A DNA stretch of 64,000 bases from Adineta steineri. Lineage: Eukaryota > Rotifera > Eurotatoria > Adinetida > Adinetidae. The DNA lies in contig CAJNOI010000106.1 in the NCBI GenBank assembly GCA_905250115.1, positions 270,517-334,516 on the forward strand, read 5' to 3'. Of this stretch, positions 32,250-46,795 are shown piece by piece; within the stretch, counting starts at the first letter, position 1; every line of letters starts with the position of its first letter. The notes under the pieces were generated by a model. That model searched no databases. It had not been told where the DNA came from and worked only from the letters and a program-made list of their open reading frames with translations. The translations under genes and the position numbers were made by a program.

Positions 32250-33610
32250 GCATTCACAAGAAGCTCTTCGTGTTATGTTTAATATATTATCTGACTTAAA
32301 TGACGTTATCCATTCAACACAAATTGTTGGTTATTCTGTATGTAAAAAAATTTCATTTTTGTTTTATTTTATATTTTTTATTAGTTTTAAATAGAATAAT
32401 TTAAATACATTAGATGTATAAGAGATATATTTTTATTCGAACGAGATATATTATTATGTGAGAAAAAAAGATGAAGGAAATGGAAAATCTGTTCAATATC
32501 AATTAAAAGAAATTCTAAAAGTAAATAAAAAAAATACAAGATATATTTATATATAATATTCCTCTTGTATTTTTTAGATTATTAATATTACTGTACGTAC
32601 ACATCCAAAAAATGATCGAAATAAACTTGAACTTAAAGAATGATCATATATTATACAAGCATACTAATGAATTTTTGCTTAGGAATATCTTACGTATTGA
32701 AATTTAGTTACGAAATATGTCGTCCAATGGAGAAAAAGCAGAACAACGAAGAGGTTTGTTGAAAAAGTATATTTATGAAATTGAATAGATTTAAAAGAAG
32801 CCACTTATAGATGAAAACTATGATAAAAGTAGCCTGCGAGATTAATAGTATTGCAGTAATAGGAGAAAGAAGATATTGAAGTGGAGTTTTACATTTGATG
32901 GATTTGCAGTAGCTTTCGCCTTTTTTTTTAAATTAATCTTTTGAATACAATGAGACCGTCAGATTAGCTCATTTTACAGTAAGAGCAACATCATATTGAC
33001 TACAATATCGCCATCTTCCTCTAGACCTAGCGGGACATATATTCTTAATAATTTGCTTAAAGAATATTTATTCTTCAACGTTTTTGTTGAATTTAGTAGT
33101 ACTTTTATGGTGACAAAGTGAACAGGTTTATCTTTCTATTTTGATAGCTTTTGTGCACTAATAAAGATAATAAAAAGAATTCAGATAGTTTCAGAGGATT
33201 CTAAATTATTCTTTAATACCCAATTCAAATAGGTTAAATATTTATTTTCATAAACTATATTACGACAAGAATGTCAATGAACCCTCCAGAAATAGGATTC
33301 TCTTTTGATATGCTAAATAAACATAATAAAACTCGCGTCTTCATATTTTTGAATATTTTACTAGATTTTAAAAATATTTTATTTTATTTAGCTGAAGTGA
33401 AACAACGAAGTGCTTCATTAGATCATCCTGCATATAGTCATCGTCGACATCTTCAACACTGTACAACTGTTACTATTCGAGCTCCGTATGTATAATACTC
33501 TTTAGAACAAAAAAAATGATTTAACTTTTCTATTTATTTCTAGAGATTCTGATGATAAATCTCTTTTATCAAGTCCAATAATCGATGTAAATAAAATAAA
33601 TATTAAATGA
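32250..33610 (+). pseudogene. Dbl-family RhoGEF (MCF2-like), 5'-truncated and decayed
   Basis: Exon-like segments in order. EALRVMFNILSDLNDVIHST followed by QIVGYS (to 32337) matches the end of the DH domain. RDIFLFERDILLCEKK with DEGNGKSVQYQLKEILK (about 32405-32519) is the start of the PH domain. IINITVRTHPKNDRNKLELK (about 32580-32640) continues it. Later exons are at 33392-33485 (EVKQRSASLDHPAYSHRRHL) and 33544-33610 (DSDDKSLLSSPIIDVNKINI, then stop). Two disabling changes are visible: a one-base shift at a run of seven A (32463-32469), and TGA at 32641 where MCF2-like proteins carry Trp. The catalytic bulk of the DH domain and everything upstream are absent; a telomere-like tract ends at 32110. 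Family members activate Rho GTPases. Confidence 0.65.
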
Positions 33611-36600
33611 AATACTAAATTAGTATGTATTTAATTGATTAGTTTTATATTTAAATTATTTCTTTATTGTATCTAGTTAACGAACAATAGTATAGCACGT
33701 TTATAAAAATATAAAGAATGCTTTTCATACTTCTTTTTATAAATCAGATATTTCATCCAGGTAGAAAATTATGCTCAAAACTGTAAAGTTCTATTCTATT
33801 TTTATTTTAGTATTCAATGCAATAATAATTAGTATTGTATCTGGTTTTATACAATCCAGTGAACGTATCTTTTTCTTTTTTTTTCTAATTTTACAATATA
33901 TAACAATTATGAATAGATTTTGTTTTTTTTCAAGAAAAACTTAAAGATAAATAAATTCGATTTGAATGAATATAATATATACGTAGTTTCTTTTGTGTAC
34001 TCAAAAAGTGAATACATTATAGAATTTAAATCTAGTATTCCCACATTCTAAATAGGATGAAAAAATGTTCACTATGAGATTTTATGATGTAATAAACAAA
34101 TAATACTACTTTTATTTTCTTCTAATAAATAATAGAAGTTAATCAACTACTTTTTATTGGGATAAAACATGTAATATATAACATACAATGTTAGAAAAGA
34201 GCAAATTATGGTATTGATTGAAGAAGAAATTTATGTTTCATAATATAAGAAATTACTTATTATACTCATTTTCGAAGTCTTCACAATTAACCGAAATAGA
34301 AAAACCGTAAACTGTAATAAATTTCATTATTTGTCCACAGACGCGTTTTTATTCACTATGAACAATATGCGAATGACAATTATTTTTAACAATTCATACA
34401 AGTATTTTTCATTCTTTTTCTACAAATGAAAAACAAAAATGTAAAATAAAACAATTTATTCATTTGTTTTTCTTTCTTCAATCTAAAGGAAGGTAAGAAT
34501 AATACAATTTTTAATACATATAAATAAAAATCAAATTTGTACTAACTATTCTTACTTAGTAATCTGAAAATAACATGCGATATTTAATAAAGAGATAATA
34601 CTTCACAATAAAAGAATGTGGATAAACTATAATGTAATATAATATTAATAAAAGATTTCAACATATTTGTTTTCCGTTGTAAAATAAACAAAATTATATG
34701 TAGTTAAATATTTGTGTTACTAACAAAGTTATATATATATAAACATGGACAATGAGTCTTCCTTGTATTGATTGTATAAAAGAAAACTAGATATTTATTT
34801 ATTTTTCATGATATTTATGCAATATAGGACACTCTTTAAATATTATCTTCATAAATATTGAACTGTAATCATCATGAAATAGTTGTTTATTTCTAGACTT
34901 TGTATGTAGAAGAACGAAAATATTATAATTACTTTTTCAATCTTATCATCATTGTAACTACATTACACTCTGTTTAGAACAGCAAAAGAGAGAATAGCAA
35001 AGGAAGAACTTATTCTCCAATGTCAATTAGCAAAATGTAGACTATGTAATATTATTTTGCAACTGTAACTATATTTGGATCTATCCGAACATTAGCAAGC
35101 AAAAAAAATACCAGTGACATCTTCTGTGCAGATAAAAGATTTGAGAAACAGTAGTTTTTATCAGTTGTTAGTAATGAAAATAATCAACAAGAAAATGCAC
35201 TTATAAATATTTTTTTGGAACGATTCATATAGAAAATAATAATTCTCTATATTTCTCATCGAAATATTTTACATGATTATGTATGAAACCATATGGGTAA
35301 TTATTCATCATAGAATAAACATAAATCTATACGCGGTTAGTTGGATATATAAGAAGAGATGCAGGTCATGCGCTCGCAGCTGTTGTTTTTCTTCATTCGG
35401 TATTATAAACTTGATTTTATTATTGTTTTAGATTTATATTTTCTTCTCCATCATCACCAAAACTTCTAGGTACGTCATATATATTATGATAAGATAATAT
35501 GAGAGTGAGTATACGATGTTGGTATAACAATTCACGTATGAATACTAGGAATTTATAATAATAATTAGACGATAATTGTCGTATTTTTAGTTTCCATTAG
35601 TTATTATATTAACAAATAAAAAAAAGACATAAGATTTCGAAAGATGTTTGCTTTTCTTTAAAGAAGCTGCCGTTGATAAATGTGGGGCGAATATAGTATT
35701 AAAAATATTTTGCGATACAAATAAATAAGACACAAATGAGGTTATGCAGTAAACCTGACATGTTTATCATAAATCTTTATTCGATTTTCTTTTCAAGTTT
35801 AGTAATTATCGCATAACTATGCAAAAAATACTTAGGGCTATTATTTATCTTTTGATATAAAAGAATAGATAAAATTTGTTTCGATTCTTTTCATCATTTG
35901 TATGTTTTTCTTATCTTGAAAAATTTATTTTTCTAAACTACATTATATGTACCGGTAAGAACAAAACTTTTATTTATATAACAGAAAATTTTTTGCAAAA
36001 ATAATTATATGTTCTAATGACTTTATACGGGTGCTTTTTCATAGTACCGATAAAAGAATAATAGTTCGACAATGTCTTTCTATTCTTTTTCAAAAAAAGT
36101 CATAGGATTTCACATCAATAGTATTATGGGTTATTTAGTTAAAAAAATCCATTAATGTTATTAACAAGAAGAATATTTGAACTTTAGGAAGGTCATCTAC
36201 TGAGAAATTGCAGTCAACGTGATGCTTTCAGAACATTCTTGGGAACCATTTTTTTGTTCTTTCGTCAGTTAATACAATCATCTAAATTTAGATAATAGGT
36301 AGTGAAAACAAATACTTTGTTAGCCAAAGGCAAAAGATAAATTAAGGATCAAAAGAGTCTTCTTTGAATATATGTAATTTTTCTCCATTTATAATTAGTT
36401 ATAGAAACTACGAAGAATTTATTTCGCAATTTCCTTCTTCTTATAAGTCAAAGTTCAAGGATAAAAAAAATTAACATCTTATAAAACTAAGATTATTTTC
36501 ACTGAGAAGTAAGATATAAGGTTATAAATAATGTATTTAATAAGTAGTTGAGTCTACTCTGAAAGTATAATATCGATACAAAACTATTTCTTTTAATAAA

Positions 36601-39337
36601 ATGCGTATATTATTTTTTTTCCCAACCCTGTCAAGCTTCTTTTACAGATCAAGTGCCACAGAAAAATACTTCTGTATTAGTGATATTACTTTAAATTGTT
36701 CAAGTAATTCTCGTTGTCTATATGAATTTATCACGACAGTTTTGACTCGTTTATTATAATAGAAAAGAATATTATATTTTGTTTCTTCGCATGTCATCAC
36801 TAATTATCATTGAATAGTTATAAAAAGAACTAATTTCATTTATTCGCTTTTCTGCTTTTGTCAGGATTACGCAGTAGAATATATTTTTTCTAACTACATT
36901 CTTTTGTCAAATAGAAAATATTTACTTGACAAATATAGAGTTTTAAATTTAATAAAATTTATTTGCAATATTTGGTTTCTACGTAAGATGAATTACTGTT
37001 TTCTAGAATTTTCTAATTCTATCTCATCAGACTTATTTTTTAATATAGTATATCTTAAATAAGACTAATTTCAAGAGATCATCTCTTCATGTATTTATTC
37101 TCGGATTAGTATTCATATCATTTAGTAGTAGTGAAACACTTTATTATTAAATATATTAAAGCTTTTTTTTTAAATTATATCAGGCAATATTAGTAATGCA
37201 TATCACAAGTAAATGGCACGTCAGGAACTATCATGTATGACCTTTACAAAAAACAAAAAAATTCCATTTTGATCACATTCTGATACGATTCTACATCGTA
37301 CCATATAAAAAAAATTGTTTTTTTTTACAGTTTAGATTTAATTAAAATATTAAGATAATTTTTTTGTATTACTTATCCTTTCTGATTGTATATAATATCT
37401 TAATAAATGAATGAAATATAGAAAAATTTGATTAGTCGTTCAGTATAAGGTTATTTTATTATAAATTTTTATCAACTGTCAGAAATATAAGAAAATCTTA
37501 TAATATTTAAAAGAAATATGATGTATTTGTATGTAGTTTACATGAGAAACTATTTCTGTCTATTATATTTTTCAAACATATATTTGTCTGTCTGATTAAA
37601 ATCTTCCTATACCATGCTGTATCAGTTAAAGGAAAAAAACATGCAGTTAGTGATGTAAAAAAAATTGTGTATCGTTGCATACATGTGGTGTATACTGGAT
37701 GTGCACATAGAAAAAAAGAAGAAGAAGAAGAACGAAATATTACCAATCATTCTAAAGAAAGAAAAAAATGTGAGACTAAAATATGTAATATATATATTAT
37801 GAGTGTATTATTAGTTGAATGATAAAGAATAAATCGTAGTGTTTCAGTTGATAGATACGCCTCTTTTTTTTGTTCAAGGTCACGTTAAAAGAACGAACGC
37901 ATCAGAGTAAGTAAGTACATATTTATCAAATGAAAAAGATTTTAGTCATTTTTGTTTAATATATTCATCGAGATTGAGGAAAATACATCGAAATTATAAA
38001 TAAACTTTTTATTAGCCGATATAACAATTCGAGGGAATATTAGTTTGACTGTATCTTCAAGATTTCCAAGTATTCTTCGGTGTTTTGGAAAAAGATAGGA
38101 ACAAATATAACGCTCTTTTTCCGTTTTGTACTTCACTTCCTATAATTAGAAAACCTACTCTAAATATGTATATAGAACTGTGTTTTTATAAATTTCATCG
38201 TATCTTTTGAATAATCTTGTTTCTAAGTTTTGAATAAATACAGACAAATCATTTAGTATGAAATTAAAAACCAATTTTAAAATATTTTATTAGTAAATTA
38301 TCTTTTGTTTTATTTTAAGACAAGGTAAATTGGTAACTTATATAAGAAACTCTTTCTGTTTTCATTAAGTTAATGTGATTCAAAAATTACCTTTATTAAA
38401 TTCTATGCCTTTAACTTAACATTATTTTTATTAGTAAAATTAAAGTGACATAACTATACAATAACCATCAGTCTGTCTAATGTTAAATTTCAAAGTTTAA
38501 TGAGTTTACATTAGCTAAACTAAAGACCAATATACCTTTTTCAAAGAATTACAAATAATTAATCCTTTCTTCACTAGTTCGTAAACGTTATTGTGAATTT
38601 AAAATAAAAAGATACGAACTTGCTTTATATGTACATAGTAGTTTAAAACAGAATACTATTCATACGTACTTGTATACTCAAATAATAACATACATAAGAA
38701 TTACCAACATATTTTCATATAATTATTAATGTTATTTTTGTACTGAGAAAAAAATGTATTTGTTAGAAATAAATTTAGCTACAGAGTAATACTTTATTCT
38801 GTTATATTTTATGACAACAAAGGAACATAATTTAACATAGTATTTTATAAATGAGAAATTAGTAAGTCAAAACTAATTTTTATTTCTCAGTCTATGCAAC
38901 GTCAGTATATGTTAGAAGAATGAATATAATTATGTTTATTTTTAAAAAAGAATCTAGACTATAGTTTTCGAGATTTTAAATGAATGTGAAATGTATAATT
39001 TATATGAATTTTTCCATCAAAATGATTGTATTTAGGTCAAAATTGCTATATTATGTTCCTAGTGTCAACTTTTTGCACTGAAAACAATGTCACATATTTC
39101 TTGTTAGACATATTTCTTTTGCTTCTTTAATCAGCGAATGAAGTAGTAATCTACTAGAATATTTGAGAATAATTTTGCTTATAAGAAAAAAAAGGAAACC
39201 AAATACTGGGAGAGTAATTACATGTTTCTTTTCATTTTTCTTTTTATTATAGATAAGTTGTGTTTATATATAAACATCACAATTCAATAATATTACAATA
39301 AATTATTGTATATAAGTGAAACGATAAAACAATTATC
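33611..39337. other. 5.7-kb gene desert
   Basis: Very A/T-rich sequence with no recognised exon, RNA gene or telomere-like fold-back. Composition is uniform and open frames are short and low in complexity. Distant regulatory sequence for the nuclear receptors, or undetected small exons, cannot be excluded. Confidence 0.5.
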
Positions 39338-42300
39338 ATGAACTCATTAGACGATACCTATTATAATAGACAAATGGTAAGATTTTGTTTCTTTTTCTAG
39401 GATGAATTATTTCGATCTGTATAATTTTGAGATTACTTATATATATATATGTCATATTCGATTTAGAAAAACTTATCATTGCTTCTATAATCATAATAAC
39501 TTTGACATATTCAGATCTAAACTAATATTTCTTTCTTCTATAAGAAACAAATTAGTTGAGCAGTCTAGGGTAATAATATCAAGAAATAATATTTCCAAAC
39601 CGTTGATCTTGAAAGCTCATTATATAAATAAGAATGCATGAAAATAAACATTTCCGCCCATACAAGTTCCTATTTTTAGAGAGGACATTTCTGAATAGCA
39701 AAGTCTGACAGACATACTCTTAGTCGTTTTTGCTCAAAGAATGAAAATTTCTTTTGTTATTAAAAAGATTTCTCAATTTATATTAGTAAATGATAAAATG
39801 TTTTTTTAATCATATACATTTCATCGAAAAATATAAAAGTCATCAACTATTCTATTTACAGTTTCCTCACAAAAGTTTATGAAGGTTTTCATTAGTCTAG
39901 TTGGAATTAATTTAAGAACACTAGCACATGTATTAAAAAAAGCATAGTGAACTCTTAGGAGAAAAATCTTACGAATCTACGACAAAATCTAACAGAATAA
40001 ATTTCTAATATTATATTACAAAATAGAACAACGCATTTCAACCAATAACTTCAGGAATACATTATTGTGGACAAAAGTCACACGATTCTATTAATCGATG
40101 TGTTATATGTGGATCAAAATCAATTGGAATAAACTTTGGAGTATTAACATGTGCTCCTTGTAAAGGTATGGCATTATATTTTTATTTATTTTTTTATATC
40201 ATATTTGCTTTTATCTTATTTGAAAATAAAAGCTTTTTTCCGACGAAATGCACGACGAAAAGAGGTAAGAAAAGCAGTTCTTGTCCTACTGAAAAACTAT
40301 TTGTTATTGCTGTTTAGCTTCTTGAATTACCATGTCGACATCGTGATATGAGTGTGGAAATGACGAATAATCATGAGATGAATGAAAGAACAATGCGTTA
40401 TTTACAAATTCGTCGATGTTCATCATGTCGATTGCGCCGTTGTTTTGATATGGGAATGAAAGAAGAATTAGTTCGAACAGATGAAGAAAATGAACGATAT
40501 AGACAGCTTCTTGATGTAAATCGTCGACAACGAGAATTATTAAGAGAACAAATACGAGAAATAAAACAACTATCAATCCCTCAGGTAAATACTATCATAG
40601 AAAATAGATGACTGAAAACGAAATAATTGGATCATTTATTAGTGTAAAATTATCCATTTCTATTTTAAAGTTTTCATTTATGTTGTCTCTATGTATAAAA
40701 GGTATATTTTATCAGTATTCAGTAAACGTAATAGATAACGTACATTTACAAAGATTTTCTATATTTATTGACATGAATATGTTTACTAAAAGACAGAATA
40801 TAAAAAGAAGTTTTATAAAACTAAAAAAAAACAGTTCTTTGCATTAGTTCACCCGATAAATGTAGCGTTATTTCTCTATGATATATATATTCATATTTAC
40901 TAGATATAGCTGGTGGAATTATCGATATTTATTATAACATAAGTCATATATTTTTGATATATTAACTGTAGAATCTTGTTTTTAATGTATATCTTATATA
41001 TTCGTGTATATCACGTCTGAAAGTGTCAAACGGTTCGTTTCTATATTCTTTTTGTATGATATAGTTGCTTTCTGTACGCTCGTCATTAATTCCAAAGTAC
41101 TTATCAAATGCTTTTTCTGCATGAAATTAAAAAAAACTAATTTCATAGTTAATCTCAAGAGAAGACAATTAATTCTCATTTGCACAATTTATTCGACTTC
41201 CCGAAAGATAATATAAAATATATATTCAGGATGAATATCGAATGTAGAAAAAATTTGAATGAGAAGAATTCCCTCAACTTGCTCTCCTTTCTCATATTGA
41301 TTCATCATATAGTCTAACGGATACATTAAATAATAATTATTCCGGTTAAATAAAATACATCGAGGTCAACGTTCTCAAAATAAACAGTGAATATATATTA
41401 ATGAAAAAGATTTAAATAAACAATTAACTATTTCGATGTTATATTGAAAGCTAAGAAACTTTATTGTGTTTCCAGTGTCATAATATTCTGGGAAATAACA
41501 ATGATTTGTGAAAATCTCTGCATATTCTCCTTCATTAATTAAAGTATTATAAGGATTACTTCTATATTGCTCTATATTTTCTTTTGCAGCATATGGTAGA
41601 TAATATAGATCTATCAGCAGAAATAGATTGGCGTCATTTATCAAATATTGTCTATGCTTATGAGTCATGTTGTATTAAAACTTATCTTCGACAACGTTCT
41701 TCAGTTATTTTCAATAGAACACCACAATCACCAGATGAACAGTCATACAATATATATCCAACAACTATAACAATGAGTATTGTTCTTGCAGTTTCTTCAT
41801 TTCTTAAAACATTACCAGCTTATTATTCTCTTCCTCGTTCGACTCGAAACTATCTCTGTAAAACTAATATTCGACCATTAATCTTTCCTAATCTTCATGA
41901 ACTTAATCAATCATGTTATGCTGAACCATGGCAGGTAAAAAGAGTCAAAATCATTCAAAAATACTTATTTATTTTAACAAGACCAACTATTGTTTCTTAT
42001 TGTGTTCTAGGTAAATGCTTATAACAAAACATGGCAGTTAATTTGTGGTATACAGTTATATGAAGAATTTAATAGAGCTGAAAAAATGGCTGAGAAATCA
42101 TGGACAACTGATCCAATAGTGACACGTTTATTTGTTGTTATCCTATTCTTCTCCACTCCTCTTCATTATCATGATGATTCTCCAACACCAACAAAACTAC
42201 TAAAGAAAAAACAAGCTATTCTACAAACTCAAAATGGATATATAACACTTCTATGGAAATATTTAACATATCGTTATGGATCAGAAGGATCAATTCGAAT

Positions 42301-42445
42301 ATATCTAAATCTAGTTCATGTATATATGAAAATGCAACAAGTTGGATATGGTATGTATATGCAATTGACAACACAAAAAGATTTAGTTCCAACACATGAA
42401 ACTCTAAGCAAATTAGTTACACTTGATATTAATGATACGCAATGA
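39338..42445 (+). CDS. Atypical nuclear hormone receptor A
   Basis: Six exons (39338-39376, 40027-40165, 40233-40264, 40318-40584, 41590-41934, 42011-42445) join in phase to 418 residues. The DNA-binding domain starts at CVICGSKSIGINFGVLTCAP, a normal C-x2-C-x13-C-x2-C first finger with P-box CAPCKAFFRR. In the second finger the expected second Cys (C-x5-C) is Ser (CRHRDMS), and the loop before CSSCRLRRCFDMGM is about twice the usual length. A basic/coiled hinge (EELVRTDEENERYRQLLDV) follows, then a helical ligand-binding domain (WRHLSNIVYAYESC ... TWQLICGIQLYEEF ... LLWKYLTYRYG). It should be a nuclear transcription factor of a rotifer-specific group; the ligand is unknown. Intron 4 is about 1 kb. 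A tandem duplicate lies 1.4 kb downstream. Confidence 0.88.
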
Positions 42446-43886
42446 AAATTAACAATTTAAAGGATATATTATTAAAAAGTTTCATTTATGTGTTAAAAAA
42501 TGTAAAGTATTATTTCATGCTTTTGAGATGTTGTTTGTGCTGCTTATATTAAATAAAACGAAAATAGTAAAAATTCAGTTCAACTGCTTGAGAAAATGTG
42601 TGTGATCTCTCGTAGTCACTCATCAATAACAGTGTTATTTTACACAAAACAAATTGAAAGAGTAAATTAAAAAGTACTATATTTATATCAAACTCGATAA
42701 TTTTGGTTTTCATCATGATAAATACTGAGTGCATAACATTGACTTTTATAAATGATGATTAGTTTTCTAATATAATACAATTCATGCATTAACAAAATTA
42801 AAAAAGCTTCTATTTCTATTTATTTCTTGATGAAACTAAGTTTTTCATCTTATATGTTCTTTTATCTTATTATTATTTTTTATTTGTCAAAGGTCTTGGG
42901 AGTTGCACTATATCTACTAATGAGATGTCGTCATATATACTCTCAAGGAAAATATATATTACATGCTGTCAGTACGTATATATAGAAGAGAAGCTAAAAG
43001 ATTATGAATAAAACAATGTTAGTCACATTACAGAAAGAAAAAAAGACACGTGAGAAGATTCTTAGAGTAAACGAACATTTATTTTTATACAATAAGATAG
43101 AAAAAAGACGACGATATCTGTTGGTATGTATCTATGTATTATACTTCAAAAGGAAACGAAATAATACTAGTCTACTTGTTAGCTTTGCTACTTATGCAAA
43201 TAAATAAAACAGTAATAGCTAAAAATGGATTTAGCTGATATTTAACCAGGATAAAAAAAAATAATCGATTGCTTATGAAACTGATATGAATCTGAACTCT
43301 CTCTTAAACGGCATATAATAATTAAAAATAAGAGTAGAAATGCATTTTTATTAATAGAGACATATTAGTAGATGAAAAATATTTGCTAACCTCTTTTTTT
43401 TAATCAAGGAGACACATCCTTCTTCTATATTTCTCTTTATCATAAAAAAAGAATAAACTATGTCATGTGGATTTAGATTAACGTGTTCCGACTTAAATAC
43501 TGTTAATTTGTTGATTGCACTTTCTGTCTCATGTACTCTTAATAAGAACAAATGTCAGTTTGAATTTTATATAGAAAAATATGGTTGATTTCCTTTCAAC
43601 TGTTTTCTTGTGGACATGTGTATCTTTCTCTTTCTCTATACAATTATTTTAAATTTCTATTCATTCTGCACTCGAACTAGATTCACTGTAGTAAATACTA
43701 TGCGCATCTCTTATTATCATAGAAAAAGAACCTATATAAAATGTCATATAGTCCATATCTAGGATATAATAATATTTTTGTTTATTTTTCTTTTAAGTAT
43801 TATATGCTTCTTACATAATTATCATGGCTTAACAATATTTTATCAAACATCTAATTAAGAATTCAAAAGCTAATTAATTAATTACA
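42446..43886. other. Intergenic between the two nuclear receptors
   Basis: A/T-rich, with no exon or repeat family recognised. Presumably contains the 3' end of receptor A and the promoter of receptor B. Confidence 0.4.
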
Positions 43887-46795
43887 ATGATGATGATGAA
43901 TTCATTCAGTGATATTATCGACGATGATGAAATGGTAAAATGATCTTTTCTTTTCTTTTATTGCTTTTACTAATATCATATAATTTGATTTAAATAGCTC
44001 AGTTTTATATACTCTAGAATAAGTTATGCACTTTTTACAAAAAAATACGGTTCTATGAGTGTAATGGATCGATTAAGTGTGAGAATAAATATAGCTGACT
44101 ATCAAAACTTTGATTTTAACAAGAAATATTTATTTTACAAATAACACATGTTCATGATAAATAAAATCTAACCTAGATAGAAACGTCTGACTTAATACTA
44201 TATGAAAATAATTACAAATATTTTTATTGTGTTCTTATCTCAAAAATTCCTTTCAAATGTTTTATATTTTTTTATTCATTTTTCTATAAACTATTATTTT
44301 CAAAATAACCTTGTAGTGTTAATATTATTCAATTGTCATAAGTATATCATACCTAGTTAGTTTTATATCTCAATTGTATTCATTTGTGTGTGTGTGAAAA
44401 AGGAATAAAGAGTGAGACAATGATATACATCACATATATTTATCTTCAAGCCGAAGGTAATAGGCAACGTCATTATAGACATGTTTACATTTAAAATAAA
44501 GATATGATCTGATTGGTGATACACATATATCAATCAAAAAGCATTTTATTACATTTAAAAGCGTTTTGAATTAATTAGTAGGTCATATTAATCGAGAGAG
44601 AGATATTTGAGCATTACCAAAAGCCTCAGTTGAAGAAGATTTTCTTTATTTCAAATCAACTATTTGATATTAAAATTTGTACGGCATATCTTGATATGAT
44701 TAGTCTACATCATATAAACAACTATCATACATATATTATCTTAGTAGAGTAATTTTATAGTATAACATTTGGTTATAGAACGATGTATTTCAATCAATGA
44801 CTTCAAGAATACATTATTGTGGACAAAAGTCACCCAACTCAACTAATCGATGTGTTATATGTGGATCAAAATCGATTGGAATCAACTTTGGAGTATTAAC
44901 ATGTGCTCCTTGTAAAGGTATGACATTATCTTTTCATGTATTTTCTATATCATATTTGTTTTTTTATTCTTTGAAAATAAAAGCTTTTTTCCGAAGAAAT
45001 GCACGACGAAAAGAGGTAAGAAAAGCAGTTGTTTTCCTACTAAGTAACTATTTGTTATTGTTGTTGTTTAGCTTCTTGAATTACCATGTCGATATCGTGA
45101 TTTCAGTGCGCTAATGGTAAATAATCATGCGATGAATGAAAGAACAATGCGTTATTTACAAATTCGTCGATGTTCATCATGTCGATTGCGTCGTTGTTTT
45201 GATATGGGAATGAAAGAAGAATTAGTTCGAACAGAAGAAGAAAATGAACGACATAAACAACTTGTCGATTTGAATCGAAAACGACGAGATTTATTAAAAC
45301 AACAGCTATTAGAAATAAAAGAATTATCGACTCCTCAGGTATATATTAATACATATGGATTTGCAATGTTTTTTTTTCTCAAAAAAACATCATAAATTAA
45401 TTTGCAGAGAAGTAAGATAAAAATATTCGAATAAAATGACATATGACTTTTAATAAAACAAATTCATTACATAATACAATGTTTTTTTAATGACTTTATT
45501 TTTTTATCAAAATATCCCTTACATGTTAAATTACATTTTAGTTGACTATAATTAAGATGTTAGAAAATTTACATTCATGTTATGTTTAAGACAAAAAAGA
45601 TATTCAAAGCTTTTACTTCATTCGCAAAATAAGGATCATACGAAGTGATTGTTAGCATAATATTTATTAAGAAATCTCCTTATCATCGATTTTTCAAAGC
45701 ATTTTTTCAGGCATGAATAAGAATGATAGAATATTTTTTATATATGTCAAAATGAATATTTCCTTGTTCGAAGCTTTTGTTTTTATTTCTGATCTTCAAT
45801 TAAGAATTTATAAAAGTCTGGCAAAATTTTGATATTAAAATTATCGTCTGATCATCATGTGATGAATGTCAAGTCATCATTTTTCGATTACGAAAAAATA
45901 ACTATTTTTTATATTCAATATGTTATGAATTTTTATTTCTAGAACATTCTTGACACTAATGACTTGTCGAATGGTATAGATTGGCGTCATTTATCAAATA
46001 TTGTCTATGCTTATGAGTCATGTTGCATCAAAACTTATCTTCGACAACGTTCTTCAGTTATTTTCAATAGAACACCACAATCACCAAATGAACAACCATA
46101 CAATATTTATCCAACAACTATAACAATGAGTATTGTTCTTGCAGTTTCTTCATTTCTTAAAACATTACCAGCTTATTATTCTCTTCCTCGTTCCACTCGA
46201 AATTATCTATGTAAAACTAATATTCGACCATTAATCTTTCCTAATCTTCATGAACTCAATCAATCATGTTATGCTGAACCATGGCAGGTAAAAAGAGTCA
46301 AAATCATTCAAAAATAGTTATTTATTTTAACAAGATAAACGATTGTTTCTTGTTGTGTTCTAGGTGAATGCTTATAACAAAACATGGCAATTAATTTGTG
46401 GTATACAGTTATATGAAGAATTTAATAGAGCTGAAAAAATGGCTGAGAAATCATGGACAACTGATCCAATAGTGACACGTTTATTTGTTGTTATCCTATT
46501 CTTCTCTACTCCTCTTCATTATCATGATGATTCTTCAACATCAACAAAAATCCTCAAGAAAAAACAAGCTGTTTTTCAAGCTCAAAATGGATATATAACA
46601 CTTCTATGGAAATATTTAACGCATCGTTATGGATCAGAAGGATCAATTCGAATATATCTAAATCTAGTTCATGTATATATGAAAATGCAACAAGTTGGAT
46701 ATGGTATGTATATGCAATTGACAACACAAAAAGATTTAGTTCCAACACATGAAACTCTAAGCAAATTAGTTACACTTGATATTAATGATACATAA
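43887..46795 (+). CDS. Atypical nuclear hormone receptor B (tandem duplicate)
   Basis: Six exons (43887-43934, 44779-44917, 44984-45015, 45072-45338, 45943-46287, 46364-46795) with the same phases, and almost the same lengths, as receptor A, giving 420 residues. The first zinc finger is identical in pattern (CVICGSKSIGINFGVLTCAP, CAPCKAFFRR). The second finger has the same Cys to Ser change (CRYRDFS) and the same long loop containing NNHxMNERTM. Hinge and ligand-binding domains are close to copy A, and the last two exons and intron 5 are nearly identical in DNA sequence. Exon 1 (MMMMNSFSDIIDDDEM) is unrelated. Likely a DNA-binding transcription factor, paralogous and perhaps partly redundant with copy A. 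Confidence 0.88.

Noticed and set aside
33271..33495. 74-codon frame starting MSMNPPEIGF
   Set aside because: Its first half is intron; only the part from 33392 (EVKQRSASLDH) belongs to the RhoGEF remnant.
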